Shown here in pieces: positions 8,877 to 16,604 of a stretch of 64,000 nt of DNA (position 1 is its first letter; every line of letters starts with the position of its first letter). A program made the position numbers and the translations under genes. The notes under the pieces are model-generated. The model was not told the origin of the DNA. It was given only the letters and a program-made list of their open reading frames with translations, and searched no databases. The stretch lies in NCBI GenBank assembly GCA_016744335.1, contig JADGEO010000012.1, positions 1 through 64,000 of the forward strand, given 5' to 3'. Source of the DNA: Anaerolineales bacterium (GTDB lineage Bacteria; Chloroflexota; Anaerolineae; Anaerolineales; Villigracilaceae).

Positions 8877-9884
8877 ATGACGACTATAGTTTTGGATGCA
8901 ATGGGAACAGATACCCATCCAGATACAGATGTGCGTGGCGCAATAATGGCGGCGAAAGAATACGACCTCGACATCATCTTGGTCGGTGACGAAAAACTTT
9001 TGAGCGAAAAATTAGCAGAATACGCACCAAATGAAAATTTACCCATTCGTGTTGTTCATGCGCCAGAAATGCTTACAATGGACGATAAAGGTGATGGCCT
9101 CGTCCGTAAGGCGCGGCATAAAGAATCCAAAAACCCTATGGCAGTAGGGATAGATTTAGTCAAAAGGGGCGAAGCAGACGCCTTTGTATCAGCAGGGAAC
9201 ACAGGCGCTACAATGGTAACATCCCTCTTTCGTTTAGGGCGGTTGCGCGGCATTAACCGCCCCGCTCTTTCACCAGCAATTCCAACCGTAAAGGGACATT
9301 GTCTTGCCCTAGATTTAGGCGCAAATCCCGACTGCAAACCGCGCAATTTGGTCGAATTTGGGAAAATGGGAAGTGTTTATGTAGAAAAAGTCTGGGGTAT
9401 AAAGAATCCTAGGGTGGGGATCTTGTCTAATGGTGAAGAGGCAGGAAAAGGCTCTAATTTGGTGCGAGAGACTTATCCCCTTTTAGCAGAAACAGACCTG
9501 AATTTTGTCGGCAATGTAGAAGGCAAAGGTGTTTTTGCTGGTGAAGTTGATGTAGTCGTGACCGATGGCTTTACGGGCAATGTTTTCCTAAAATCATCAG
9601 AAGGCGTTGCTAAATTGATGTCGGATACCATTAAAGAAACAATTATGCAGGGTGGCATTCTCGCAAAAATTGGCGGCTTATTAATAAAACCATCCTTAGG
9701 TGCGGTCAAGGAAAAACTAGACCCCAATGCTGTTGGTGCAGTTCCGCTTTTAGGCGTAAATGGGCTTGTCTTTATCGGGCACGGTAGCTCCAGTGACCAC
9801 GCTATCAAAAATGCCATCAGGGTTGCTAAAGAAGCTGTCGAAGCCAATGTTTTAGGTTCTTTGCGTGAGGCACTGAAAAAATAG
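8877..9884 (+). CDS. plsX: phosphate acyltransferase PlsX
   Basis: PlsX makes acyl-phosphate from acyl-ACP. PlsY then uses the acyl-phosphate to acylate glycerol-3-phosphate in phospholipid synthesis. The 335-residue protein begins with the family's VLDAMGTDTHPD motif and has VSAGNTGATMV, ALDLGANPD, the GILSNGEEAGKGS region, and VVTDGFTGNVFLKSSEG. All are hallmarks of the family. An AGGAG site stands 8 bases before the ATG. In many bacteria plsX lies beside fab genes, but here it is alone. The partner gene plsY is also in this window, at 62880-63479. Confidence 0.96.
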   Translation: MTTIVLDAMGTDTHPDTDVRGAIMAAKEYDLDIILVGDEKLLSEKLAEYAPNENLPIRVVHAPEMLTMDDKGDGLVRKARHKESKNPMAVGIDLVKRGEADAFVSAGNTGATMVTSLFRLGRLRGINRPALSPAIPTVKGHCLALDLGANPDCKPRNLVEFGKMGSVYVEKVWGIKNPRVGILSNGEEAGKGSNLVRETYPLLAETDLNFVGNVEGKGVFAGEVDVVVTDGFTGNVFLKSSEGVAKLMSDTIKETIMQGGILAKIGGLLIKPSLGAVKEKLDPNAVGAVPLLGVNGLVFIGHGSSSDHAIKNAIRVAKEAVEANVLGSLREALKK

Positions 9885-9886
9885 AA

Positions 9887-10060
9887 CTAACCACCTGATA
9901 GTTTCATTTTTAAAGGTGATTGAGTAGTCCGTAGCGGTAGCGGAGGCGTATCGAAACCACGAAACAGCTGAATTTATATAAGCCTTTGGTTGCGATACGG
10001 CGAAAAGCATCGCCTACTCAACCAACACGCGCTTCTTTTTCCAAACTATCATGTGGCTAG
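9887..10060. repeat. 174-bp long inverted repeat (MITE- or REP-like element)
   Basis: The gap between plsX and the next gene is filled by one long imperfect hairpin. The outer arms 9887-9904 and 10043-10060 match at 16 of 18 positions (CTAACCACCTGATAGTTT against CTAGCCACATGATAGTTT). Inner arms also pair: TTGAGTAG near 9920 with CTACTCAA near 10014, and CGTATCGAAACCA with TGGTTGCGATACG. No reading frame is seen. Similar TTGAGTAG...CGTATCGAAACC intergenic palindromes are known in other bacteria, and mobility is inferred. Confidence 0.7.
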
Positions 10061-10126
10061 AAATAAAACAGCTTCTAGCGAACTTCAAAGATGTAAATAT
10101 GTCAGTGTAGCATTTAGGAAAAAACT

Positions 10127-10960
10127 ATGAATTTAGAGACATTTTTTCAGACACTTGCTCAATACTATAACCAGTACGTTGCTCCTTACGTTACAGCTGA
10201 CTACGAAGGTGAAGCTTTTCAGCGTTTTGGTTTTGCCCATCTGGTTGCAATAGGCATCGTGGCACTAATCCTTCTTCTCATTATTTTCACGCACAACAAG
10301 TTAGAAGATAATGATAAGGCAGGCATTCGTGAAGTAATGGGACAAATTCTTATCATTAACCTGATTGGCTATTATGTCTGGCTTTGGTTTTTTCAAGACC
10401 TGCTGTCTTTAAACCTTATCCCTGCTGTCCCTTTAAAAATTATTCCCATCACACTTATTGGTATTTTGACTTGGCTGAGCATATTTATGCTCTTCAAAAA
10501 AAGCCAAAAACTCTACGAAATCGTCTACCTTGTCGGCACCATTCCCGCGTTATATGCCCTGATTATGCCCGCCGAAAGCCCTTACGGGTTTCCGCACGTT
10601 CATTTTTTCTTTGTGCTTATTCCTCCCGCCATGATTTTTCTCGCATCAATCTATATGAGTGTCGCCGAGAAGGAGATGGAGATTACTCTTAAGTCGGTTT
10701 TACGCGCTCTCGTTACAGCCAACGTCATTATGGTGGTTGTTTACGGCATTAATCTTTACTTGGGTACAAACTTCCTTAACCTCCTCACCAAGCCCAACAC
10801 AAGTCCGTTCCCACTTCCAGATGCGCCTCTTCACCTCCTTTATTATGAAGGAATCGCCATTTCACTCAGCCTAATTCTCTACATCCCATTTTTTATAAAG
10901 GATAGGATTAAGCAGCGATATTCAGAAGAGAATACAAAAAGAATAGAAGATTTTGTTTGA
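10127..10960 (+). CDS. YwaF-like (TIGR02206-type) integral membrane protein
   Basis: The 277-residue protein has about seven hydrophobic helices and resembles the YwaF family of uncharacterised membrane proteins. Typical features are the early FQRFGFAHLVAIGIVALIL segment, the P-rich VHFFFVLIPPAMIFLASIY helix and the PDAPLHLLYYEGIAI region near the end. The short charged tail (DRIKQRYSEENTKRIEDF) should face the cytoplasm. It stands alone between the 174-bp inverted repeat and ffh. No biochemical function is established for the family. Confidence 0.75.
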   Translation: MNLETFFQTLAQYYNQYVAPYVTADYEGEAFQRFGFAHLVAIGIVALILLLIIFTHNKLEDNDKAGIREVMGQILIINLIGYYVWLWFFQDLLSLNLIPAVPLKIIPITLIGILTWLSIFMLFKKSQKLYEIVYLVGTIPALYALIMPAESPYGFPHVHFFFVLIPPAMIFLASIYMSVAEKEMEITLKSVLRALVTANVIMVVVYGINLYLGTNFLNLLTKPNTSPFPLPDAPLHLLYYEGIAISLSLILYIPFFIKDRIKQRYSEENTKRIEDFV

Positions 10961-11077
10961 TCGGGTAGCTACCGCAACGTGCGTGAATTTGAGCTTGCTT
11001 TTGTTATGGTAAGATTGTGCCGAAGTAAACTCACCTATAAAACTCGCGCTCTCTTCATTAACGTCTAAAATTTTCCC

Positions 11078-11106
11078 TTGACCTTATAGCACATCCACGC
11101 TAAAAT
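11078..11106 (+). promoter_or_regulatory. promoter upstream of ffh
   Basis: TTGACC (11078-11083) and TAAAAT (11101-11106) are separated by 17 bases and lie 57 bases before the ffh ATG. No Shine-Dalgarno site is obvious in the leader. Confidence 0.65.
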
Positions 11107-11163
11107 CCAACGACTTTTTGACCAACCATTATCGTAACGCAATATTTATCTTGCACTTAAATT

Positions 11164-12492
11164 ATGTTTGAAACACTCACTGGAAGACTAAACGAAGTAT
11201 TTGACAAAATCAACCGTCGTGGCAAACTCTCTACGGATGATGTAGATGCGGCATTGCGAGAAGTGCGCTTGGCATTGCTCGAAGCGGATGTGCATTATAG
11301 CGTTGTTAAATCTTTTGTTGCCAAACTTAAAGAAGAAATAGTCGGTTCAGAAATCAATAAAGCTTTAAAGCCTGGTCAACAAGTTATAAAAATTGTCAAC
11401 GAAGAGCTAATTGCCATGCTTGGTGATCCCGCTCCGCTTGAACTTAAAGGTGAAAAACCGCGTGTTTTGATGTTGGTCGGTTTGCAAGGGGCAGGTAAAA
11501 CCACAGCGGCAGGGAAATTGGCTAAGAAATTACGCCATCGTGGCGAACGTGTTATGCTCGCGGCAGGTGACCCTTATAGACCTGCCGCCGCACAACAATT
11601 ACAAGCTCTTGGTGAAAGAATAGATGTGCCCGTTTTTTGGGAAGAAGGTCTAAAGCCTGAAAAACTTGCCGAGAAAGCGTATAAACAAGCTCAAAAAGGT
11701 GGCTACACCCTCCTCATTATCGACACTGCGGGACGTTCCCAGCTTGATAATGAGATGATGAATGAGTTACGCGCAGTTGCCAAGAAGACTAATCCTGTAG
11801 AAACTTTGCTGGTCGTTGATTCGATGATTGGTCAGGAGGCATTACCTATCGCCGAGGGCTTTAGAGATGCTATCCAGCTCACTGGCTTAATTCTGTCGAA
11901 GATGGATGGTGATGCTCGTGGTGGTGCGGCGATTTCAATTCGCTCCGTGACTGGCGTCCCAATCAAATTCCTTGGCACGGGTGAAAAGCTAGACGCGCTC
12001 GAGACTTATGATCCCGCTCGGCTTACCTCCCGTATTTTGGGCATGGGCGATATGCTTGGACTTATCGAAAGAGCAGAAGCCGCATTTGATACTGAAGATG
12101 CTGAAAAACAAGCTCAAGACTTGCTAGAAGGTAACTTCACCCTCGAAAGTTGGATGGAGCAAATGAAGCAGGTCCGCAAAATGGGACCGCTTGGACAAAT
12201 TATGGATATGCTTCCTGGGCAAATGGGACAAGCCGCACGCAATATCCCGCCCGAAGAAATGGAAGTTCAAATGAAGCGCACGGAGGCAATTTTAAGTTCT
12301 ATGACCGTGCAAGAAAGAAAAAATCCCAAAATCCTAAATGCCAGCCGTAGAAGAAGAATAGCCGCTGGTTCTGGAAATACGGTGCAAGACGTAAATAAGC
12401 TCATGAAGCAGTTTCGCCAGACTAGCAAACTCTTCAAGCAACTTCAGAAATCTAAGGGACGTGGTCTCGACCTTTCACGTCTTTTTGGGTAA
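11164..12492 (+). CDS. ffh: signal recognition particle GTPase Ffh (SRP54)
   Basis: Ffh binds signal sequences of nascent membrane and secreted proteins, with 4.5S RNA, and delivers them to FtsY. The 442-residue protein shows the N domain (1-95), the GTPase G1 motif GLQGAGKTT at 106-114, DTAGR at 187-191 and SKMDGDARGG further on. A Met-rich M domain follows (QMKQVRKMGPLGQIMDMLPG and onward), ending in the family's SRRRRIAAGSG and KLMKQF motifs. Its receptor gene ftsY is also in this window, at 26295. The length is normal. Confidence 0.97.
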   Translation: MFETLTGRLNEVFDKINRRGKLSTDDVDAALREVRLALLEADVHYSVVKSFVAKLKEEIVGSEINKALKPGQQVIKIVNEELIAMLGDPAPLELKGEKPRVLMLVGLQGAGKTTAAGKLAKKLRHRGERVMLAAGDPYRPAAAQQLQALGERIDVPVFWEEGLKPEKLAEKAYKQAQKGGYTLLIIDTAGRSQLDNEMMNELRAVAKKTNPVETLLVVDSMIGQEALPIAEGFRDAIQLTGLILSKMDGDARGGAAISIRSVTGVPIKFLGTGEKLDALETYDPARLTSRILGMGDMLGLIERAEAAFDTEDAEKQAQDLLEGNFTLESWMEQMKQVRKMGPLGQIMDMLPGQMGQAARNIPPEEMEVQMKRTEAILSSMTVQERKNPKILNASRRRRIAAGSGNTVQDVNKLMKQFRQTSKLFKQLQKSKGRGLDLSRLFG

Positions 12493-12499
12493 GTCTTTT

Positions 12500-12597
12500 T
12501 TGTACACGGATGATACGGAGTTCACGGAGATTTTTTTTGTTTTTCTCTATAACTTAAAATCTCTCCCTCTGTAATCCGCGCAATCCGTGTACAAAAA
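12500..12597. repeat. intergenic inverted repeat of the CACGGAG family, possible ffh terminator
   Basis: Arms TTGTACACGGAT...ACGGAG and CTC...ATCCGTGTACAA enclose a T-rich centre. The outer 12 bases are perfectly inverted. Related elements stand at 13381-13457, 15291-15402 and 22217-22375. It may end ffh transcription and appears to be a dispersed family. Confidence 0.7.
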
Positions 12598-12720
12598 AGT
12601 ATAAAATGGATAAAAAAGAAAAGAAGGAAACGCCCCCTTTAGCGTCCTCACTTTCGATTTGAGTATTGTCCAACGAAGAACTACTAAACTAAAAAACTAT
12701 CTAAAACAGGAGTATCAAAA

Positions 12721-13065
12721 ATGGTTCGTATCCGTTTACGCCGTACAGGCATGAGAGGACAGCCCTCTTACCGTATCGTTGCCGCCGAAAAAGAAAAAGC
12801 ACGCGATGGCAAATTTCTTGAAATTTTAGGGACTTATAACCCCCGCACAGAACCTTCCACGGTCACTGTTAAAGAAGACCTTATTTATAAGTGGCTAAAA
12901 AATGGAGCCCAACCTAGTGACTCTGTAAAGCAAATTTTTGGCTATACAGGTGTTACCGAGCGTTATGAACGTTTCAAAGCTGGTGAAGAAATTGAAGTGC
13001 TCTTAGCAGAATCTGAAAAGATGATGGCAGAGCGTAACGTAAATCCTCGCACTCGCAAAGACTAA
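12721..13065 (+). CDS. rpsP: 30S ribosomal protein S16
   Basis: S16 is a small-subunit assembly protein. The 114-residue product begins MVRIRLRRTGMRGQPSYRIV and continues with DGKFLEILGTYNPRTEP and IYKWLKNGAQPSDSV, all diagnostic of S16. The length is slightly above the usual 80-90 residues because of an acidic and then basic C-terminal tail. An AGGAG site precedes the ATG. It is followed by khpA and rimM, the common rpsP-khpA-rimM order linked to ribosome maturation. Confidence 0.98.
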   Translation: MVRIRLRRTGMRGQPSYRIVAAEKEKARDGKFLEILGTYNPRTEPSTVTVKEDLIYKWLKNGAQPSDSVKQIFGYTGVTERYERFKAGEEIEVLLAESEKMMAERNVNPRTRKD

Positions 13066-13143
13066 AAAGTGAAAAGCAAAGGCGTAAAGCGTGAAAATAA
13101 TTTCACGTTTTGCGTTTTGCGTCTTCACAAAAGAGTATTTTTC

Positions 13144-13377
13144 ATGAAAGAATTAATCGAATATATTTCCCGCTCTCTCGTAGATGACCCCGAAGATGTA
13201 TTTGTAGAAGAATATGAATCGGGGCGGCACGTAGAAGTTGAACTCAGTGTCGCTCAAAAAGATATGGGACGCGTTATAGGAAAAGGTGGCAGAGTAGCCA
13301 ACGCCATGCGATCACTCTTGCGAGTAGCCGCAGAGCGTGAGGGCAAAAAAGCCTCTCTCGAAATTCTCGAACCCTAA
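13144..13377 (+). CDS. khpA: KH-domain RNA-binding protein KhpA
   Basis: This is a 77-residue single KH-domain protein. The RNA-binding loop VIGKGGR lies at residues 44-50, and the rest (EYISRSLVDDPEDVFVEE at the start, AAEREGKKASLEI at the end) matches the YlqC/KhpA family. The reading frame is open upstream to 13069, but the residues before 13144 read as translated spacer with the palindromic sequence TGAAAATAATTTCA. The ATG at 13144 gives the normal family length and start. Its place between rpsP and rimM supports the call. Confidence 0.93.
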   Translation: MKELIEYISRSLVDDPEDVFVEEYESGRHVEVELSVAQKDMGRVIGKGGRVANAMRSLLRVAAEREGKKASLEILEP

Positions 13378-13380
13378 AAT

Positions 13381-13457
13381 TACGGAGAGCACGGAGAGTT
13401 ACGGAGAAAAACTTTGTCTTTCTCTACAATTTTAAAAACTCCGTGAGCTCTGTGTTC
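13381..13457. repeat. intergenic inverted repeat of the CACGGAG family
   Basis: TACGGAGAGCACGGAGAGTTACGGAG on the left is answered by ACTCCGTGAGCTCTGTGTTCA on the right, with a T-rich centre, between khpA and rimM. It is a relative of the 12500 element. It may act as a partial terminator or an mRNA stability hairpin. Confidence 0.65.
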
Positions 13458-13465
13458 AAAAAAAT

Positions 13466-14023
13466 ATGGCAAAACAACGTACAAAGAACACTCATGCAGG
13501 CTCATCATCCAACGGTGAGCCTGTGTATTTAAATGTTGGTTTCTTGCGTCGCCCACATGGCGTACGCGGTGAGATTATGCTTGAAATTCAAACTGAGCAC
13601 ACCGAGATTTTCCTTCCGGGGTCGCAGTTTTATCTTGGCGAAAAATATATTTCCTATACCGTTGCCTCTAGTCGGCGGCACCAAAAAGGTATTTTGCTTT
13701 CTTTTGAGGGTATTCAAGATAGAGATAAAGTTGGAGAGTTTCGCAACACGCATGTTTATGCAAAAACCAGCGAGCTTCCGGTCCTCTCCGAAGGTGAGTT
13801 TTACGATTATGAAATTATTGGATTAGAAATCATCGAAGAAAAAACGGGGAAAACTCTCGGACACCTCAATGAAATCGTTAAAACTGGTGCAAATGATGTT
13901 TATGTAGTGAAATCAGACGATGGAAAAGAAGTTCTTCTCCCAGCCATCCCCGATGTCGTCCTTGACATTGACCTTGCGGAGGGGAGAATGAGCGTTTTTC
14001 TGTTGGATGGGCTAATTGCGTAA
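13466..14023 (+). CDS. rimM: ribosome maturation factor RimM
   Basis: RimM helps assemble the head of the 30S subunit and binds S19. The 185-residue protein has the N-terminal beta-barrel motif VGFLRRPHGVRGEIML, followed by the PRC-barrel domain with EFYDYEIIGLEI and the characteristic GANDVYVVKSDDGKEVLLPA stretch. The N-terminus has about 20 extra, probably disordered residues. It is the third gene of the rpsP-khpA-rimM group. The sequence places it firmly in the family. Confidence 0.96.
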   Translation: MAKQRTKNTHAGSSSNGEPVYLNVGFLRRPHGVRGEIMLEIQTEHTEIFLPGSQFYLGEKYISYTVASSRRHQKGILLSFEGIQDRDKVGEFRNTHVYAKTSELPVLSEGEFYDYEIIGLEIIEEKTGKTLGHLNEIVKTGANDVYVVKSDDGKEVLLPAIPDVVLDIDLAEGRMSVFLLDGLIA

Positions 14024-14173
14024 AAACGCGAAACGTGTTCTGTGAAGAAAATATCTCTCTTCTAGTGATGACTTTAGTCGTCTTCTTCATAGCTAATAAG
14101 GGCTAAATCCCTTGCTACGAAGGCTATACTGCTTCCCTGATTTACTGATTTACGAATCCCTGATTTACTCATT

Positions 14174-15280
14174 ATGAACCCAAAATCCTACTGGATCGGT
14201 ATAAACCTAGTCAAAGGCATCGGCGCAGTACGTTTGCGTGGATTGCTTGATTTCTTTGGTGATGCTCAAACAGCATGGGAAGCTACACCAGAAGATTTGC
14301 GCTTAGCAGGATTAAGCCCTGCGATAGTTAAACGCTTTATTCATACCCGCGAAAATGTAGATTTACAGAAAATTTGGGACAATATCGCAGAGAAAAATAT
14401 CCGCGTTATGAATTGGGAAGATGCAGATTATCCCGCTCGCCTGCGTGAAATTGCCCAACCACCGCCTATTTTATATTTGAAGGGCGAGATTCTTGAAGAA
14501 GATGCTTGGGCAGTCGCTATAGTTGGCTCTCGGCGAGTGACCGCCTATGGAAGGCAAGTTACCGAAGAAATTGCCACCTTTCTAGCACAAAAGGGGATTG
14601 TTATCGTTAGCGGGTTGGCGCGTGGCGTAGACGGGATTGCGCATCAAGCCGCATTAAAAGCTGGAGGGCGCACTCTCGCTGTTCTTGGGTCGGGTGTGAA
14701 TCGAATCTATCCGCCAGAACATCGTAATTTGGCGGCAAGCCTCTCTAAATCAGGGGCGGTGCTCAGCGATTATGCGCCAGACACGCCGCCAGAAGGGTCT
14801 AATTTCCCCAAAAGAAATCGCATCATTTCTGGTTTATCCATCGCAACAATAGTCATCGAAGCTGGCAGAACCAGTGGCGCACTCATCACTGCAAATTTTG
14901 CTCTCGAACAAGGACGCGAAGTTTTTGCCTTGCCTGGCAATATCTATGCCACGCAAAGCAAGGGACCGAATAAACTTATTCAAAATGGTGCACATCCACT
15001 TTTGGAGCCACGAGATATTCTTGAAGTTCTCGATTTAACGCGTATTACGCAACACAAAAGTGCGCAACAAACACTTCCTACCGATGCGACCGAGCTTCAA
15101 GTGCTCGGTTCGCTCTCACATGAGCCAAGCCATGTAGATGAAATCCGTGCTAACACAGGTTTAGCAGTAGAAAAAGTTTCTTCTACGCTTGTGATGATGG
15201 AACTTAAGGGCATGGTGCGGCACGTTGGCAATATGAATTATGTGAGCGTTCGCGAAACACAAGCGGAATATGAAGCATAG
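14174..15280 (+). CDS. dprA: DNA-processing protein DprA
   Basis: DprA protects incoming single-stranded DNA and loads RecA during natural transformation. The 368-residue protein has an N-terminal helix-hairpin-helix-like region (LVKGIGAVRLRGLLDFFG). The Rossmann-like DprA core follows, with VGSRRVTAYGRQ, VSGLARGVDGIAHQAAL, the GAVLSDYAPDTPPEGSNFPK region with RNRIISGLS, and the VIEAGRTSGALITAN region. A C-terminal winged-helix domain (VDEIRANTGLAVEKVSSTL) completes the usual three-domain form. No Shine-Dalgarno site is evident. No other competence genes are seen nearby. Confidence 0.95.
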   Translation: MNPKSYWIGINLVKGIGAVRLRGLLDFFGDAQTAWEATPEDLRLAGLSPAIVKRFIHTRENVDLQKIWDNIAEKNIRVMNWEDADYPARLREIAQPPPILYLKGEILEEDAWAVAIVGSRRVTAYGRQVTEEIATFLAQKGIVIVSGLARGVDGIAHQAALKAGGRTLAVLGSGVNRIYPPEHRNLAASLSKSGAVLSDYAPDTPPEGSNFPKRNRIISGLSIATIVIEAGRTSGALITANFALEQGREVFALPGNIYATQSKGPNKLIQNGAHPLLEPRDILEVLDLTRITQHKSAQQTLPTDATELQVLGSLSHEPSHVDEIRANTGLAVEKVSSTLVMMELKGMVRHVGNMNYVSVRETQAEYEA

Positions 15281-15290
15281 AAACGATATT

Positions 15291-15402
15291 TACACAGAGC
15301 ACACTAAGAAAAACTAAAAAAGAGAAAATCAAAAGTTGAGAAACTGCTCTTCTCTCTTTTTTTCTCAAAAAACTCTGTGAACTTTGTGCTCTCTGTGGTA
15401 AA
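15291..15402. repeat. intergenic inverted repeat of the CACGGAG family between dprA and manC
   Basis: ACACAGAGCACACTAAGAAAA on the left pairs loosely with TGAACTTTGTGCTCTCTGTGGT on the right. The centre holds AGAAGAG/CTCTTCT-type stretches. It belongs with the elements at 12500 and 13381 by position, size and sequence. Confidence 0.6.
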
Positions 15403-15411
15403 AAATAACTT

Positions 15412-16512
15412 ATGACAAATTCACCCCACACCTACGCAGTCATTATGGCTGGCGGCGGCGGAACTCGGCTTTGGCCTCTTTCTCGCCGTGAAACACCCAA
15501 ACAAGCCTTAAAATTGCTTGGTAAAAAGACACTTTTTCAGAGCACTGTAGAACGCCTTGAGGGATTTTTTCCCCTAGAGCGAATTTTGGTAGTCACTATT
15601 GCAGAGCAAGCCGAACTCCTCAAATCGCAAGTCCCTGATTTGCCAGAAGAGAATTATATTGTTGAGAAAGCCCCGCGTGGTACCGCCTCGGTTGTTGGTC
15701 TTGCGGCAACCATTTTGCATCATCGTGATCCAGAAGCGGTCATGGCACTTTTCCCGGCAGACCACTTTATTCGCAACAAGGATCTTTTTTACCATCTTTT
15801 AACTACAGCGATCAAAACCACGCAAAAAGATTATCTTGTTACGCTCGGCATCACACCTACTTTCCCTGCTACGGGCTATGGCTATATCCAGCGCGGCGAA
15901 AAACTCCCTGAAAACTTGGCTTATCCCGTTTATGAGGTTAAGCGTTTTAAGGAAAAACCTGATAAAGAAGAAGCCTACGAAATGTCTGTGCGTGGTGGAT
16001 ATTCTTGGAATTCAGGGATGTTCATTTGGAAGACGGAGACGATTCTCGCCGAAATTGCGCATCAAATGCCCAAATTGAATGTCGTTTTGGATAAAATCAC
16101 CGCGTCCTTACTTGACCCTGAACTTGCACCCGCTGTGGACGCGCTGTGGCTGGCGTTAGACAGTGAGACCATCGACTACGGCATCATGGAAAATGCAGAA
16201 AAAGTAGCCGTTCTCCCCGCCAGTGGATTAGACTGGAGCGATGTTGGCAACTGGGATTCACTCTACGATGTTGTTCTGCCAAATGACGCACAAGGCAATA
16301 TTGTCGTCAAAGGTGAGATGATTGCAGAAAATACGCGTGAAACCCTTATTTATGGTACTGATGAAAAACGTCTTATTGTCACCATTGGCGTAGATGACTT
16401 AATTATTGTTGATAGCGGCGATGTTTTATTAATCGCAAAACGCGACCAAGCACAAGATGTGCGTAAAATTGTTAATAAATTGAAAGATGAGAATAGAAAA
16501 AAATACTTATAG
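15412..16512 (+). CDS. manC: mannose-1-phosphate guanylyltransferase
   Basis: This enzyme joins mannose-1-phosphate and GTP to give GDP-mannose for glycan synthesis. The 366-residue protein starts with the nucleotidyltransferase signature GGGGTRLWPLSRRETPKQ at residues 14-31. It has ALFPADHFI and the mannose-1-phosphate guanylyltransferase stretches GYGYIQRG, VKRFKEKPD, YSWNSGMFIWK and DWSDVGNWDSLY. It is the short type without a fused phosphomannose isomerase cupin domain. A strong terminator follows at 16534. The symbol is given by family. Confidence 0.92.
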   Translation: MTNSPHTYAVIMAGGGGTRLWPLSRRETPKQALKLLGKKTLFQSTVERLEGFFPLERILVVTIAEQAELLKSQVPDLPEENYIVEKAPRGTASVVGLAATILHHRDPEAVMALFPADHFIRNKDLFYHLLTTAIKTTQKDYLVTLGITPTFPATGYGYIQRGEKLPENLAYPVYEVKRFKEKPDKEEAYEMSVRGGYSWNSGMFIWKTETILAEIAHQMPKLNVVLDKITASLLDPELAPAVDALWLALDSETIDYGIMENAEKVAVLPASGLDWSDVGNWDSLYDVVLPNDAQGNIVVKGEMIAENTRETLIYGTDEKRLIVTIGVDDLIIVDSGDVLLIAKRDQAQDVRKIVNKLKDENRKKYL

Positions 16513-16533
16513 TGTATATTGAGCGGAATGAAG

Positions 16534-16564
16534 AACCCGTTCCCATGAAGGGGACGGGTTTTTT
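16534..16564 (+). terminator. Rho-independent terminator after manC
   Basis: Stem AACCCGTTCCC/GGGGACGGGTT (one G-U pair) with a 6-base loop is followed by a T run. The same AACCCGTTCCC core recurs at 32841, 44187 and, as a single arm, at 25476. Confidence 0.92.
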
Positions 16565-16604
16565 ATCCTCGCATAATATGATTCACTCTCCGTAGGAGGA
16601 AAAT

